A stretch of 64,000 nt of DNA, taken from positions 62,001 through 126,000 of the forward strand of contig NZ_BAAANL010000005.1 of assembly GCF_039529775.1 (NCBI RefSeq), given 5' to 3'. The translations under genes and the position numbers were made by a program. This DNA is from Myceligenerans crystallogenes. GTDB lineage: Bacteria; Actinomycetota; Actinomycetes; Actinomycetales; Cellulomonadaceae. Shown piece after piece: positions 10,618-20,356 of the stretch; within the stretch, counting starts at the first letter, position 1; every line of letters begins with the position of its first letter. Below the pieces are notes generated by a model. That model did no database searches. It worked only from the letters and a program-made list of their open reading frames with translations, and had not been told where the DNA came from.

Positions 10618-12216
10618 TCACTTCCGCGGGGCCACGGCCGAGATCCAGCCGCCCTTGACCCCGGGCGTGGTCCGCCAGCTCTCGGCGGTCCGGGTCACGT
10701 AGCGGATGCTCCCGGTGTCCGACGTCGCCTTGATCGTCTTGACCTGACCGCTGGGGTACCAGGCGCTCACGGCGAGCGACCGCACCCAGTTCAGGCCCGA
10801 GATGCTCTGCGCCTGCGACTGCGTGAGGCTGTCCGTCCAGGCCGCGTAGGGGTTGCCCGGCGCCGCCAGGGAGTAGGTGTCCGGCTGGTGCCGCAGGTAG
10901 GACAGCGCCGCGACCGGCCACACGTCCTCGTTGTCGGCGGTCCCCCGCAGCGTCGAGGTCACCCGACCCGAGCTGGCGAAGTAGGGCGTCTCGGCGAACC
11001 CGGCGGACGGGTCGCGCAGCACGCTCACCGTGGACGTGGCGTCCTGCACGGTCGCGTCCACGGCGGCCTTCCAGAGGTCGCCCAGTTCGCCGCCCTCCTT
11101 GCGCCAGCCGACGTAGTTCTGGCTGCGGGTGTCGTCGTAGACGTGGCAGTCGCAGCTCGCGTCGAGGCCGGCCGTCTTGGCCCGCAGCGCGTAGGTGCGG
11201 GCCGCGATCACCTGGGCCTGCAGGGCCGCGGTGCCGTTGTTGGAGCTCGCGCCCCAGCCCGACGGCATCTCGTCGATCCCGTACAGGTACTCGGTGTTGA
11301 TGATCACCTCGTTGACGACGTTGAGCCGCCCGCCGATGCTCGTCGCGTGCAGGCGGCCGTGCCGGTAGGTGCCCGGGGCGCCGGAGACCGACACGGTGCC
11401 CGCCGTGCCGGACCAGTACGTGGTCCCGGTCCATTCCACGGTCAGCGCGTCGTACGCCGTCGTCGGGCGCACGACGGTGCTGCCCTGCATGACCTTCACG
11501 GTGACCGACGACCCGCTGACACCGAGCACCGCCGTCCGCCCCGGCCCCGCCGAGGTAATCGTGGCCCCGGACCCGTCGAGCAGCCGCCACGAGCCCTCGC
11601 TGAGGCTGACCGTGGATCTCGCCGTGCTCGACGATCCGCGCAGGATCTGGACCTTCAGGCTGGTCCGAGGGTTGTTCGCGGTGCTCGTCGTCGTCCCGGC
11701 GTAGTAGTAGCCGAGAATCTGCGACGCGCTGTAGCCCGAGCGCGACAGCTGGTAGGCGCCCCACTGCGCCATCCCGACGCCGTGCCCGGAACCGGAGCCC
11801 GTCAGGGTCCAGGAACCCGGCACGACCTTGACCGTGATCGTGTTGCTCGTGGCCCGGGAGGTCGTGAACCGGTAGTTCCGCGTCGTCGTCGGGTTGACCG
11901 ACGTCGTCGCCTTGCCGGTGCTGCTCGTCGTCACCGTCCGGACGGTCAGCCACTCGCCGTCCTTCTTCTGCTGCAGCTTCACCGAGGCGCCCGTGACGGG
12001 CCGGGTCCCGTTCTTGTAGGTGACCGACAGGGTGCGCGGCGACGACGCCGTCGTCGTGGAACTGCCCGAGGCGGTCAGCGTGTAGGTCGCGGCCTCGGCC
12101 GGGACGATCCAGGAGGCGAGCGCGAGCAGCGCCGCGAGCAGCAGCGCCGCGGTGCGCACCGCGCGGGCGGGGGCCGGGGAGAGAACCGCGGCCGCGGGAG
12201 GAGTCGTTGTGGACAC
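10618..12216 (-). CDS. Secreted SpoIID/LytB-domain protein
   Basis: Start placed at GTG 12216 (GGAAG about 9 bases upstream); ATG 12234 in the same frame is possible. 532 aa. Signal peptide ends near VPAEA, followed by an Ig-like Thr/Ser-rich domain, then GHGVGMAQWGAYQLSRSG and the SpoIID core with YLYGIDEMPSGW and QAQVIAARTYAL. SpoIID-type domains cut glycan strands stripped of stem peptides or stimulate amidases; in a non-sporulating actinobacterium a wall-remodelling role is likely. The HG-x-GM motif lying before rather than after the core is the arrangement usual in actinobacterial homologues. Confidence 0.82.
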   Translation of the reverse strand: MSTTTPPAAAVLSPAPARAVRTAALLLAALLALASWIVPAEAATYTLTASGSSTTTASSPRTLSVTYKNGTRPVTGASVKLQQKKDGEWLTVRTVTTSSTGKATTSVNPTTTRNYRFTTSRATSNTITVKVVPGSWTLTGSGSGHGVGMAQWGAYQLSRSGYSASQILGYYYAGTTTSTANNPRTSLKVQILRGSSSTARSTVSLSEGSWRLLDGSGATITSAGPGRTAVLGVSGSSVTVKVMQGSTVVRPTTAYDALTVEWTGTTYWSGTAGTVSVSGAPGTYRHGRLHATSIGGRLNVVNEVIINTEYLYGIDEMPSGWGASSNNGTAALQAQVIAARTYALRAKTAGLDASCDCHVYDDTRSQNYVGWRKEGGELGDLWKAAVDATVQDATSTVSVLRDPSAGFAETPYFASSGRVTSTLRGTADNEDVWPVAALSYLRHQPDTYSLAAPGNPYAAWTDSLTQSQAQSISGLNWVRSLAVSAWYPSGQVKTIKATSDTGSIRYVTRTAESWRTTPGVKGGWISAVAPRK

Positions 12217-12337
12217 GCTCCCAAGCTTCCACATCACCGCGCCGGAGCGCGGGAAGGAAATGGAGGAGAACCATGGACGTCTCGAAGCCGGGCGCGCCGT
12301 TCGCACGGCGCGCCCGGCCGGTCGAGATCCGGGCCGA

Positions 12338-14032
<1,695 letters not shown>

Positions 14033-14114
14033 AAACCGACCTTTCGGCGTCGTCGAGGATCCGGTGGTTCCGCTGCCGGGGCCTGCACTGGACCTCGTCT
14101 CGATCGGCAACGAA

Positions 14115-14150
14115 CAAGGGATATTGTACCGTTGGCACCCTTGCACGCCC
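14115..14150 (-). promoter_or_regulatory. Probable sigA promoter
   Basis: On the minus strand TACAAT (14128-14123) is close to the TATAAT consensus and would start transcription near 14116, giving a leader of about 83 nt before GTG 14032. The -35 region is poorly conserved. Confidence 0.5.
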
Positions 14151-14192
14151 GGCCGAACGGGTCGTCAGTGAAAATTCGCGGGCTCATCTCAC

Positions 14193-14228
14193 AGCCCCGC
14201 ACAGGCGAAACCCGCTCAACGCGGGGCT
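14193..14228. terminator. Hairpin in the sigA upstream region
   Basis: AGCCCCGC (14193-14200) pairs with GCGGGGCT (14221-14228), with a shorter CCCGC/GCGGG alternative inside and TTT following on the plus strand. It lies in the 366-bp gap between sigA and the SDR gene, which otherwise holds the sigA promoter and no gene. It may insulate sigA from transcription out of the leftward SDR gene. Confidence 0.4.
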
Positions 14229-14398
14229 TTCCGGGTCCTCACATCTGTTTCTTCGAGGTAGATCCTGTTCAACGACCGGCACACCGGGAAGATTCCCGGA
14301 GCGCCGCAGGTCGCCCCCGAAGCCCGGCTCGCGCGCGGCCGGGGCGACGGCCGGGCGCCCGGCCGGCCGGCGGCCGAGCGCCCGCACCCCCTCGCCCC

Positions 14399-15163
14399 TC
14401 AGAGGCGGGCGCCTCCCGTGGCGTCGAGGACCTGGCCCGTGACCCAGCCCGCGTCCGGGGACGCCAGGAAGGCGACGACGTTCGCGACGTCGCTGGTCTC
14501 GCCGATCCGGTTCAGCGCCGCGGCGGCCGAGATCTCCCGGCGGACCACGTCGTCGGAGCTCAGCCAGGCGGTGGTCATGTCCGTCTCGACGACGCCGGGG
14601 GCCACCGCGTTCACCGTGATGCCGCGCGGGCCGAGCTGGGCGGCGAGCGTCCGCGTCAGGATGTCGACGGCGCCCTTGGTCATGCTGTAGGCGAGGATCT
14701 CCGGCGTGGCGATCCTGGTCACGCCGGACGAGATGCCGATGACCCGGCCGCCGCGCCCGAGCCGGGGCAGCGCGTCGCGCGTGACGAAGTAGGGCGCGCG
14801 GACGTTGATCGCGTGCTGGCGGTCGAAGTCCCCGGGAGCCAGCTCCTCGATGCCGCCGCGCAGGGTCACGCCCGCGTTGTTGACGAGGACGTCGATGCGG
14901 GCGGGGTCCCAGCCGGCGGCCACCGCCGCCTCGTCGTAGGCGCGCCAGAACGTCCCGGCGGCATCGGATGCGGCGAGGTCCGCCGCGAAGGTGACCGCCG
15001 CGCGCCCGTGCGCCTCCGCCGCTGCCGCGGATTCCCTGGCGGCCGCGGCGTCCGCGCCATAGTGGATCGCGACGTCGAACCCGTCGCCGGCGAGACGTTC
15101 CGTGACGGCGCGGCCGATCCCGCGGCCGCCTCCGGTGATGACTGCGATGCGCTGTGAGGTCAT
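14399..15163 (-). CDS. SDR-family oxidoreductase
   Basis: 254 aa from ATG 15163. Rossmann motif GGGRGIGRAV at residues 11-20, NNAG, catalytic Ser (GISSGVT) and YSMTK, and the C-terminal VLDATGGARL ending of FabG-like classical SDRs. NAD(P)-dependent alcohol/ketone interconversion; the substrate cannot be read from sequence. It is divergent from the TetR gene with only 73 bp between, containing a palindrome, so it is probably the target of that repressor. Confidence 0.88.
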   Translation of the reverse strand: MTSQRIAVITGGGRGIGRAVTERLAGDGFDVAIHYGADAAAARESAAAAEAHGRAAVTFAADLAASDAAGTFWRAYDEAAVAAGWDPARIDVLVNNAGVTLRGGIEELAPGDFDRQHAINVRAPYFVTRDALPRLGRGGRVIGISSGVTRIATPEILAYSMTKGAVDILTRTLAAQLGPRGITVNAVAPGVVETDMTTAWLSSDDVVRREISAAAALNRIGETSDVANVVAFLASPDAGWVTGQVLDATGGARL

Positions 15164-15185
15164 GGCCGCACGCTACGGGCAAACG

Positions 15186-15201
15186 TGTAGCGATCGATAC
15201 A
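15186..15201. promoter_or_regulatory. Operator candidate between SDR and TetR genes
   Basis: TGTAGCGATCGATACA is a 16-bp palindrome with a single mismatched pair, centred in the 73-bp divergent gap. Both promoters must lie here, so a TetR dimer could repress both genes. Confidence 0.55.
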
Positions 15202-15236
15202 GTGAGTTCATATATTGAGACGCTAGGCTGGGGCAC

Positions 15237-15842
15237 GTGAGCGGAGCACGGGGTCAGGGACGGCGGTTCGACGTCGACGAGGCGCTGGAGGCTGCCACGC
15301 TCCAGTTCTGGGAGCACGGCTACGAGGCCACGTCGGTGGCGGCCCTCACCGCGGCGATGGGCATCAACCCGCCGAGCCTGTACAAGGCGTTCGGCAGCAA
15401 GGAGGAGTTGTTCTTCCGCGTGGTCGAGCGCTACCAGGAGACGCACGGCGCGTTCACCGCCGACGCCTTCGAGCAGGAGGACTCCGCGCTCCCCCTGATC
15501 CGGCGGCTGCTGCTGGCCGCCGCCGAGACCTATCCGCGCGGCCCGGCGCCGGGCGGCTGCCTGGTGCTCACGGCGACCGTGACCGTGGGCGAGGCCAACC
15601 GGCACGTCGGCGAGCGCCTGGCCGCGATCCGCAACGACCCGGTGACCGGGATCCGGAAGCGGATCCAGGCCGAGATCGACGCCGGGACCGCCCGGCCGGC
15701 CGCCGACGCGACGGCCATCGCCCGGTTCGTGGGTGCCTGCATCCAGGGAATGTCCCAGCAGGCTCGCGACGGGGCCGACGCCGGGCGGCTCCGGGAGGTC
15801 GCCCGGATCGCGATCCGGGCGGTGGAGGCCGAACTCTCGTGA
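15237..15842 (+). CDS. TetR/AcrR-family transcriptional regulator
   Basis: 201 aa from GTG 15237; TAGGCT lies seven bases upstream, so the transcript is likely leaderless. The N-terminal helix-turn-helix is clear (TSVAALTAAMGINPPSLYKAFGSKEELF, residues about 35-62, quoted here in part of the motif region); the rest is the helical ligand-binding domain with GGCLV and ARFVGACIQGMSQQARDG. It resembles the TetR subgroup that controls adjacent SDR genes. Likely autoregulatory through the palindrome 40 bp upstream; the inducer is unknown. Confidence 0.88.
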   Translation: MSGARGQGRRFDVDEALEAATLQFWEHGYEATSVAALTAAMGINPPSLYKAFGSKEELFFRVVERYQETHGAFTADAFEQEDSALPLIRRLLLAAAETYPRGPAPGGCLVLTATVTVGEANRHVGERLAAIRNDPVTGIRKRIQAEIDAGTARPAADATAIARFVGACIQGMSQQARDGADAGRLREVARIAIRAVEAELS

Positions 15843-15850
15843 ACCGGCCG

Positions 15851-16019
15851 GGTCAGACCGCGTGGACGGCCCGGTCAGACCCCGCGAACCAGCCCGGTCA
15901 GACCCCGCGAACCAGCCCGGTCAGACCCCGCGAACCAGCCCGGTCAGACCCCGCGAACCAGCCGGGTCAGACCGCGGGGACCGGCTGGGTCAGACCGCGG
16001 GGACCGGCTGGGTCAGACC
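15851..16019. repeat. 23-bp minisatellite, about 7.5 copies
   Basis: GGTCAGACC recurs at 15851, 15873, 15896, 15919, 15942, 15965, 15988 and 16011, a period of 22 then 23 bp. The units differ in the middle (CGCGAACCAGCC four times, CGGGGACCGGCT twice). The array fills the gap between the convergent TetR and Usp genes and its last copy includes the Usp stop codon. There are no unique spacers, so it is not a CRISPR array. Confidence 0.9.
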
Positions 16020-16369
16020 TTGACGGCCAGGACCGGGCAGGGGGCCTCGATGAGGATGCGCTGGGCGCCCGCGCCCAGGATGAGCTTGCCGACGGGGCCG
16101 CGGCGGCGCAGGCCGATCACGACCAGGTCGGCGCCCGTCTCCAGGGCCGTGCGGACGAGGTCGTCGGCGAGGTCGCCCGTTCCCGGGTCGAGCCGGACCG
16201 CCACGCCCGCGGCGGCCAGCCGTTCGGTCAGGCCGGCGGTGTCCTGACCCGGCTCGCCCGGCCCCGCGACGACGACAAGCGTCGCCCGGCGCTGCTCGGC
16301 CTCGGTCACGGCGGCATCCAGCGCAGCCCGTCCCTCGGGGGTGGCCAGATTGCCCACGACGATCGTCAT
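16013..16369 (-). CDS. Universal stress protein (UspA domain)
   Basis: 118 aa from ATG 16369, a single Usp domain. It opens MTIVVGNLATPEGRAAL and carries the nucleotide-binding pattern G-x2-x-G-x9-G (GLRRRGPVGKLILGAGAQRI) near the end with the family terminus PCPVLAVKV. Members bind ATP and modulate stress survival. Its 3' end lies inside the 23-bp tandem repeat array, which may vary in length between strains. Confidence 0.88.
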   Translation of the reverse strand: MTIVVGNLATPEGRAALDAAVTEAEQRRATLVVVAGPGEPGQDTAGLTERLAAAGVAVRLDPGTGDLADDLVRTALETGADLVVIGLRRRGPVGKLILGAGAQRILIEAPCPVLAVKV

Positions 16370-16505
16370 GGTTACCGAAACTACCGGAAACCCAGCCCTC
16401 GGTCAGGCCGTGTCCCACGTCTCCGGGCAGATCGCCCCGGCGCCGCCCGGCATGGCCGCGGCCCGGCCCGGGGCTCACCGGACGCCCGCGCGCCGCGAGA
16501 ACCCC

Positions 16506-17696
16506 TCATGCCGTCCCCAGTTCCGCCGCGGCGCGCTCCTCGCGCCTGAGCTCCGCCGTCTCCCGCCGTACCCAGCCGGGCGGCAGCCCGGCGGTCAGGG
16601 CGCTGACGACGAGATTCGCCAGGGTGTACCCGTCGTCCACCGCGAGCGCCGCGTCGAGCCTGCCGGACGCCATCGCGCCGTCGCCGCTCCACCAGGCCAC
16701 GACGCCGAGCAGGGTGAGCGGCGCGACCTGCCGGCTGCGCGGGACGTGCGCGGCGACCGCCTCCAGCACGTGCACGGCGGGCCCGACCCGGTCCTGGTCC
16801 GGCCGGGTCGCGCCGGCCGGGTCGACGATCCGGGACATCGCGCGGGACGCGGCGGCGTCGGTCTCCGCGTCGGGGGTGCCGCGGGCGGTGCGCAGCACGG
16901 TGTCGCCGTCCTCGGTGGTGAGCCAGAGCAGCACGGCGTCGCGCAGGGGCCGGTGGGCGAGCGCCGCGGCGAGCTTCCCGTAGAGGGCCGGCGAGATCTC
17001 GGCGGGCTCGCCCGGCTCGGCCGCACCCGTGCGGCGCACCGCGGTGCGCCAGGCATCGAGGGACCGGTCCGCCCAGTCCGGGGTGGTGGTCCGGGCCCGG
17101 GCCCACCTGGTGGCGGCCCGGGCGGCCGAGCGGCGGGCCTGCTCGGGCGCGAGCGGGATCCGGAGGCGTGCGTCGCGGCTGGGGGCGACGGAGCGGCCCG
17201 CGAGCACCATGGAGGCCGCGGTCCGGCTGTGGGCGAGGTCGTCGGCCGGGCGGCCCGTGGCGGGGCAGCACAGCGGGTCGGAGCAGTCGAGCGCGCGGTA
17301 GCCGCCCGGCGTGACGACCCAGGCCTCGGTTCCGGGCAGTTCCGTCTCGATCCGCGCGGCCGTCGCCTCGACCGCGCGCCGCAGGCGCGTGCCCGGTGCG
17401 ATGGCGCCGGGTAGCTCGCCCCGGGTGTACCCGACCACGACGACGCGGTCCGCCCCGTCCGTCGCCACGACCCGGGCGAGCGATTCCGCGGCGGCGCCGG
17501 CGGCCGGCCGCCCGTCGGGGCAGCGCCCGTCGTAGGCGTCGAGCTCCAGCCGGGCCACGAGCCCGACGATCTCGCGCCTGCCGCGCACGCTGACCACGAC
17601 GACGCACTCGGACGGCTGGTAGCCGAGGCGGAAGGGGATGAAGGCAAGGAGGTCCTGCGGGCCTCGCACGCGAACTGTGGTGGCGTTGATGTCCAT
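16506..17696 (-). CDS. DUF4192 protein
   Basis: 396 aa if started at ATG 17696; ATG 17705 in the same frame is an alternative and neither has a strong ribosome site. The N-terminus (GPQDLLAFIPFRLGYQPSEC and VVVVSVRGR) and the later blocks CPATGRPADDLAHS and WLTTEDGD are typical of DUF4192, a family widespread in actinobacteria with no established role. The C-terminal part has the LLGVVAWWSGDGAMA stretch. It is divergent from a lipoprotein gene; no functional partner is apparent. Confidence 0.82.
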   Translation of the reverse strand: MDINATTVRVRGPQDLLAFIPFRLGYQPSECVVVVSVRGRREIVGLVARLELDAYDGRCPDGRPAAGAAAESLARVVATDGADRVVVVGYTRGELPGAIAPGTRLRRAVEATAARIETELPGTEAWVVTPGGYRALDCSDPLCCPATGRPADDLAHSRTAASMVLAGRSVAPSRDARLRIPLAPEQARRSAARAATRWARARTTTPDWADRSLDAWRTAVRRTGAAEPGEPAEISPALYGKLAAALAHRPLRDAVLLWLTTEDGDTVLRTARGTPDAETDAAASRAMSRIVDPAGATRPDQDRVGPAVHVLEAVAAHVPRSRQVAPLTLLGVVAWWSGDGAMASGRLDAALAVDDGYTLANLVVSALTAGLPPGWVRRETAELRREERAAAELGTA

Positions 17697-17838
17697 GACG
17701 ACCATCAGAATCCGGCCGCCCGCGGGCCGCCGGGTTTCCCGCGGTGCGCCTGTCGACAATTCTGCCCGCCAGGCCCTTGTGGTAAGCGTCGGACCAGCCT
17801 GTTCCCGTGACGGCGGTACCACGGGCTACCGTATCCGC

Positions 17839-18498
17839 GTGCCGAATTTCTCCGGAGCCTCCCGGGCACCCCGCGCGCGACGCGACGCGACCGCCGCCGG
17901 CGTCGTCGTCCTCGCGACCGCGACGGCCCTGCTGCTGACCGCCTGCGACCCGCTCGCCACCGCCGAGGACATCGGCGAGGAGTTCGGCAACGCCCGCCAG
18001 GTCGAGGAGACGGCCACGGGTGCCGCCACGGCCGCGGCCCCCGGCACGACGCCGGGCGCCGGGGGATCCGCCTCCCCCAGCCCCAGTCCCTCCCCCGAGG
18101 TCCTGCCCAGCTTCGACGCCGCGACCGTCGTGGGCGACTACGCCCCGGGCTTCCCGTCCGGGCTGCTGCCCATGCCGGAGGGCGCCCAGCTGCTGGCGAC
18201 GTCGGCCGAGCCGGTCAAGGGCTCCAAGCCGGCGACCGTGCAGGTCACGCTCAACCTCTCGTCGAAGAAGGCGCCCGGGACGGTCATGGAGCAGGTCGCC
18301 GGCCTGCTCGGCAAGAAGGGCTTCGAGGCGCTGGACGCCCCCGCGGAGAGCGGGATGTCGGAGCAGGCCGCGTTCACCCGCACCACAACCGTGAAGGGCG
18401 CCGAGGTCGCCGAATCCCTGCTGGTAGGCGTACTGAAGGACGGCAAGCGGTCCCTTCTCACCCTGAGCGGCACCGTGGCGGCGGTCAAGGCGTCATAG
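17839..18498 (+). CDS. Putative lipoprotein of unknown function
   Basis: 219 aa from GTG 17839 with TACCGT six bases upstream (leaderless). Signal peptide with lipobox LLLTAC, a Ser/Pro/Thr-rich linker (SPSPSPSPE), then a globular domain of about 130 residues that I do not recognise (YAPGFPSGLLPMPEGAQLL; QVAGLLGKKGFEAL). Ten bases separate it from the polyprenyl synthetase gene, but that gene has its own -10 element overlapping this stop codon. Confidence 0.75.
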   Translation: MPNFSGASRAPRARRDATAAGVVVLATATALLLTACDPLATAEDIGEEFGNARQVEETATGAATAAAPGTTPGAGGSASPSPSPSPEVLPSFDAATVVGDYAPGFPSGLLPMPEGAQLLATSAEPVKGSKPATVQVTLNLSSKKAPGTVMEQVAGLLGKKGFEALDAPAESGMSEQAAFTRTTTVKGAEVAESLLVGVLKDGKRSLLTLSGTVAAVKAS

Positions 18499-18507
18499 GC
18501 TGGCGTC

Positions 18508-19776
18508 GTGGCCCTCACTCCCCCGACCGCACCCACCACGGCTCCGCCGGTCCCCGCAGCCGCGGCTCCGCCGGCCCCCGTCACCCCGGCTCCGGCTGGT
18601 CCCGCCACCCGCGCGCTGCCTGCTCCCGCCGCCCCAGCTCCGGCCACTCCCGCCACCCCGGCCCAGCTCGTCGACGCCGAGGACCTGCGCGCCCGCGTGG
18701 ACGCCGCCGTCGGGGCCCACCTGGCGGTGCTGGCGTCCGAGGTCGCCGCGATCAGCGCGGTCGCCGACGGCGCCGCCACGGCGCTGACCGACCAGGCCGC
18801 GGTGCTCCTGACCGGCGGGAAGCGGCTGCGTGCCGCGCTGTGCTGGTGGTCGTTCCGCGCGCACGGCGGCGCGCCGTCCGGGCCCGCCGCGGACGCCGCC
18901 GTGCGCACGGGCGCGGCCCTCGAGCTGTTCCAGGCCGCGGCGCTGCTGCACGACGACGTCATGGACAACTCCGACACCCGCCGCGGCGCCCCGACCGCGC
19001 ACCGCGCCTTCGCCGCCCGCCACGCGGCCGCCGGCTGGTCCGGGGACGCGGGCCGGTTCGGCGAGTCCGGGGCGATCCTGCTCGGCGACCTCGTGCTCGT
19101 GGCCGCGCAGCGCGAGCTGACCGCCGCCCTCGAGCCGGTCCCCGCCGTCGCGGGCGCGGTCCGGGACACGTTCGACCGCATGCAGAGCGAGGTCGTCACC
19201 GGCCAGTACCTCGACGTCCTCGTGCAGGCCGAGCCCTGGGGCGAGGACCCCGCCGCGGACGAGGCCCGCGCGCGGGCCGTGCTCCGGGCCAAGTCCGCCG
19301 GCTACTCGGTCGCCGCCCCGCTCGAGCTGGGCGCGCTGCTCGCGGGCGCGGGCGCGGGACGGGCCGCCCTGGTCCACGCCGCGGGCGTGCCGCTCGGCGA
19401 GGCGTTCCAGCTGCGCGACGACGTGCTCGGCGTCTTCGGCGACCCGTCCGTCACCGGCAAGCCCGCCGGCGACGACCTGCGCGAGGGCAAGCGGACGGTA
19501 CTGGTCGCCCGCACGATGTCCGAGCTGGCGTTGTCGTCCGACGACGCCGCACGCACCCGCCTCACCGCGTGTCTCGGCGACCCGGCGCTGTCCGGCGACG
19601 ACGTGAGCCGGGTGCGGGACGTCATCGAGGGATCGGGCGCGCTGGCCGCCGTCGAGCACCTCGTGGACGAGCTCTACGAGACGGCGCTGGCCCGCCTGGC
19701 CGCGGCCGACCTGGCCGAGCCCGCCCGCGGAATGCTGCACGCGATCGCCGCGGTCCTCGTCGACCGCGAGTCCTGA
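18508..19776 (+). CDS. Polyprenyl diphosphate synthase
   Basis: 422 aa from GTG 18508, with TAGGCT six bases before it. An Ala/Pro-rich disordered head of about 50 residues precedes the all-helical isoprenyl synthase fold: GGKRLRAAL, first Asp-rich motif DDVMDNSDTRRG, GILLGDL-like block (GAILLGDLVLVAA), and second Asp-rich region LRDDVLGVFGD. Such enzymes extend allylic diphosphates with isopentenyl diphosphate, giving geranylgeranyl or longer chains for menaquinone, carotenoids or lipid carriers; the chain length cannot be settled by eye. The Pro/Ala head is unusually long. Confidence 0.9.
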   Translation: MALTPPTAPTTAPPVPAAAAPPAPVTPAPAGPATRALPAPAAPAPATPATPAQLVDAEDLRARVDAAVGAHLAVLASEVAAISAVADGAATALTDQAAVLLTGGKRLRAALCWWSFRAHGGAPSGPAADAAVRTGAALELFQAAALLHDDVMDNSDTRRGAPTAHRAFAARHAAAGWSGDAGRFGESGAILLGDLVLVAAQRELTAALEPVPAVAGAVRDTFDRMQSEVVTGQYLDVLVQAEPWGEDPAADEARARAVLRAKSAGYSVAAPLELGALLAGAGAGRAALVHAAGVPLGEAFQLRDDVLGVFGDPSVTGKPAGDDLREGKRTVLVARTMSELALSSDDAARTRLTACLGDPALSGDDVSRVRDVIEGSGALAAVEHLVDELYETALARLAAADLAEPARGMLHAIAAVLVDRES

Positions 19777-19789
19777 CCCCGCCCGCCGC

Positions 19790-20230
19790 TCAGAACAGGG
19801 CCTGCGCCACGCGGCGGACCTCCGCGCGACGGCCGGCGCGCAGCGCCTCGATCGGCGGCAGGCCGAGGGACTCCTCCTCCTCGAAGAGCCACCGGATGAT
19901 CTCGTGGTCCTTGAAGCCGGCGTCGGTCAGCAGCACGATCGTGCCGCGCAGCGTGGGGATGACCTCGCCGTCCTTCACGAAGGCCGCCGGGACCTGCCAC
20001 ACCGAGTTCTCGCCCTGGCGCACGGCGACGACGTGCCGGTCCCGCACGAGGCGGCGGGCGCGGCCGAAGTCGACGCCGACGCGCTCGGCGAGATCGGGCA
20101 GCGTCAGCCATTCGCCGACGACGTCGCCCAGGCCGTCGTCCGGGATGTCACCGGGATGCTCGCCCGGGTCGTGTCCGGTCTGGTCCTGCCGCTCGCTGAG
20201 GTCCGGGCCCTCGGGTGTGGTGGTGCTCAC
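19790..20230 (-). CDS. Rv2175c-family DNA-binding protein
   Basis: 146 aa from GTG 20230, TAAGAT six bases upstream (leaderless). After a 38-residue acidic, Thr/Ser-containing N-terminal tail comes a winged-helix part (WLTLPDLAERVGVDFGRARR) and the conserved C-terminus LRGTIVLLTDAGFKDHEIIR. In mycobacteria Rv2175c is phosphorylated by the adjacent kinase PknL, which regulates its DNA binding. The same pairing occurs here, divergently with a 126-bp gap. The N-terminal Thr residues (MSTTTPE) are candidate phosphosites by analogy. Confidence 0.85.
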   Translation of the reverse strand: MSTTTPEGPDLSERQDQTGHDPGEHPGDIPDDGLGDVVGEWLTLPDLAERVGVDFGRARRLVRDRHVVAVRQGENSVWQVPAAFVKDGEVIPTLRGTIVLLTDAGFKDHEIIRWLFEEEESLGLPPIEALRAGRRAEVRRVAQALF

Positions 20231-20356
20231 CGGTCGATCTTATCGGCCCCGGCGCCGCCCGCGCCCGGCACCGGCGAGACGGCCCGGCGACGGCCGGGAC
20301 AGAACGGGGACAAGACCCCGTTCCCGCACGTCACCTCCCGCCCGTACACTTCGGCC

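Noticed and set aside
15851..16019. CRISPR array
   Set aside because: The repeats are directly abutted with a 23-bp period and no unique spacers, and no cas genes are near.
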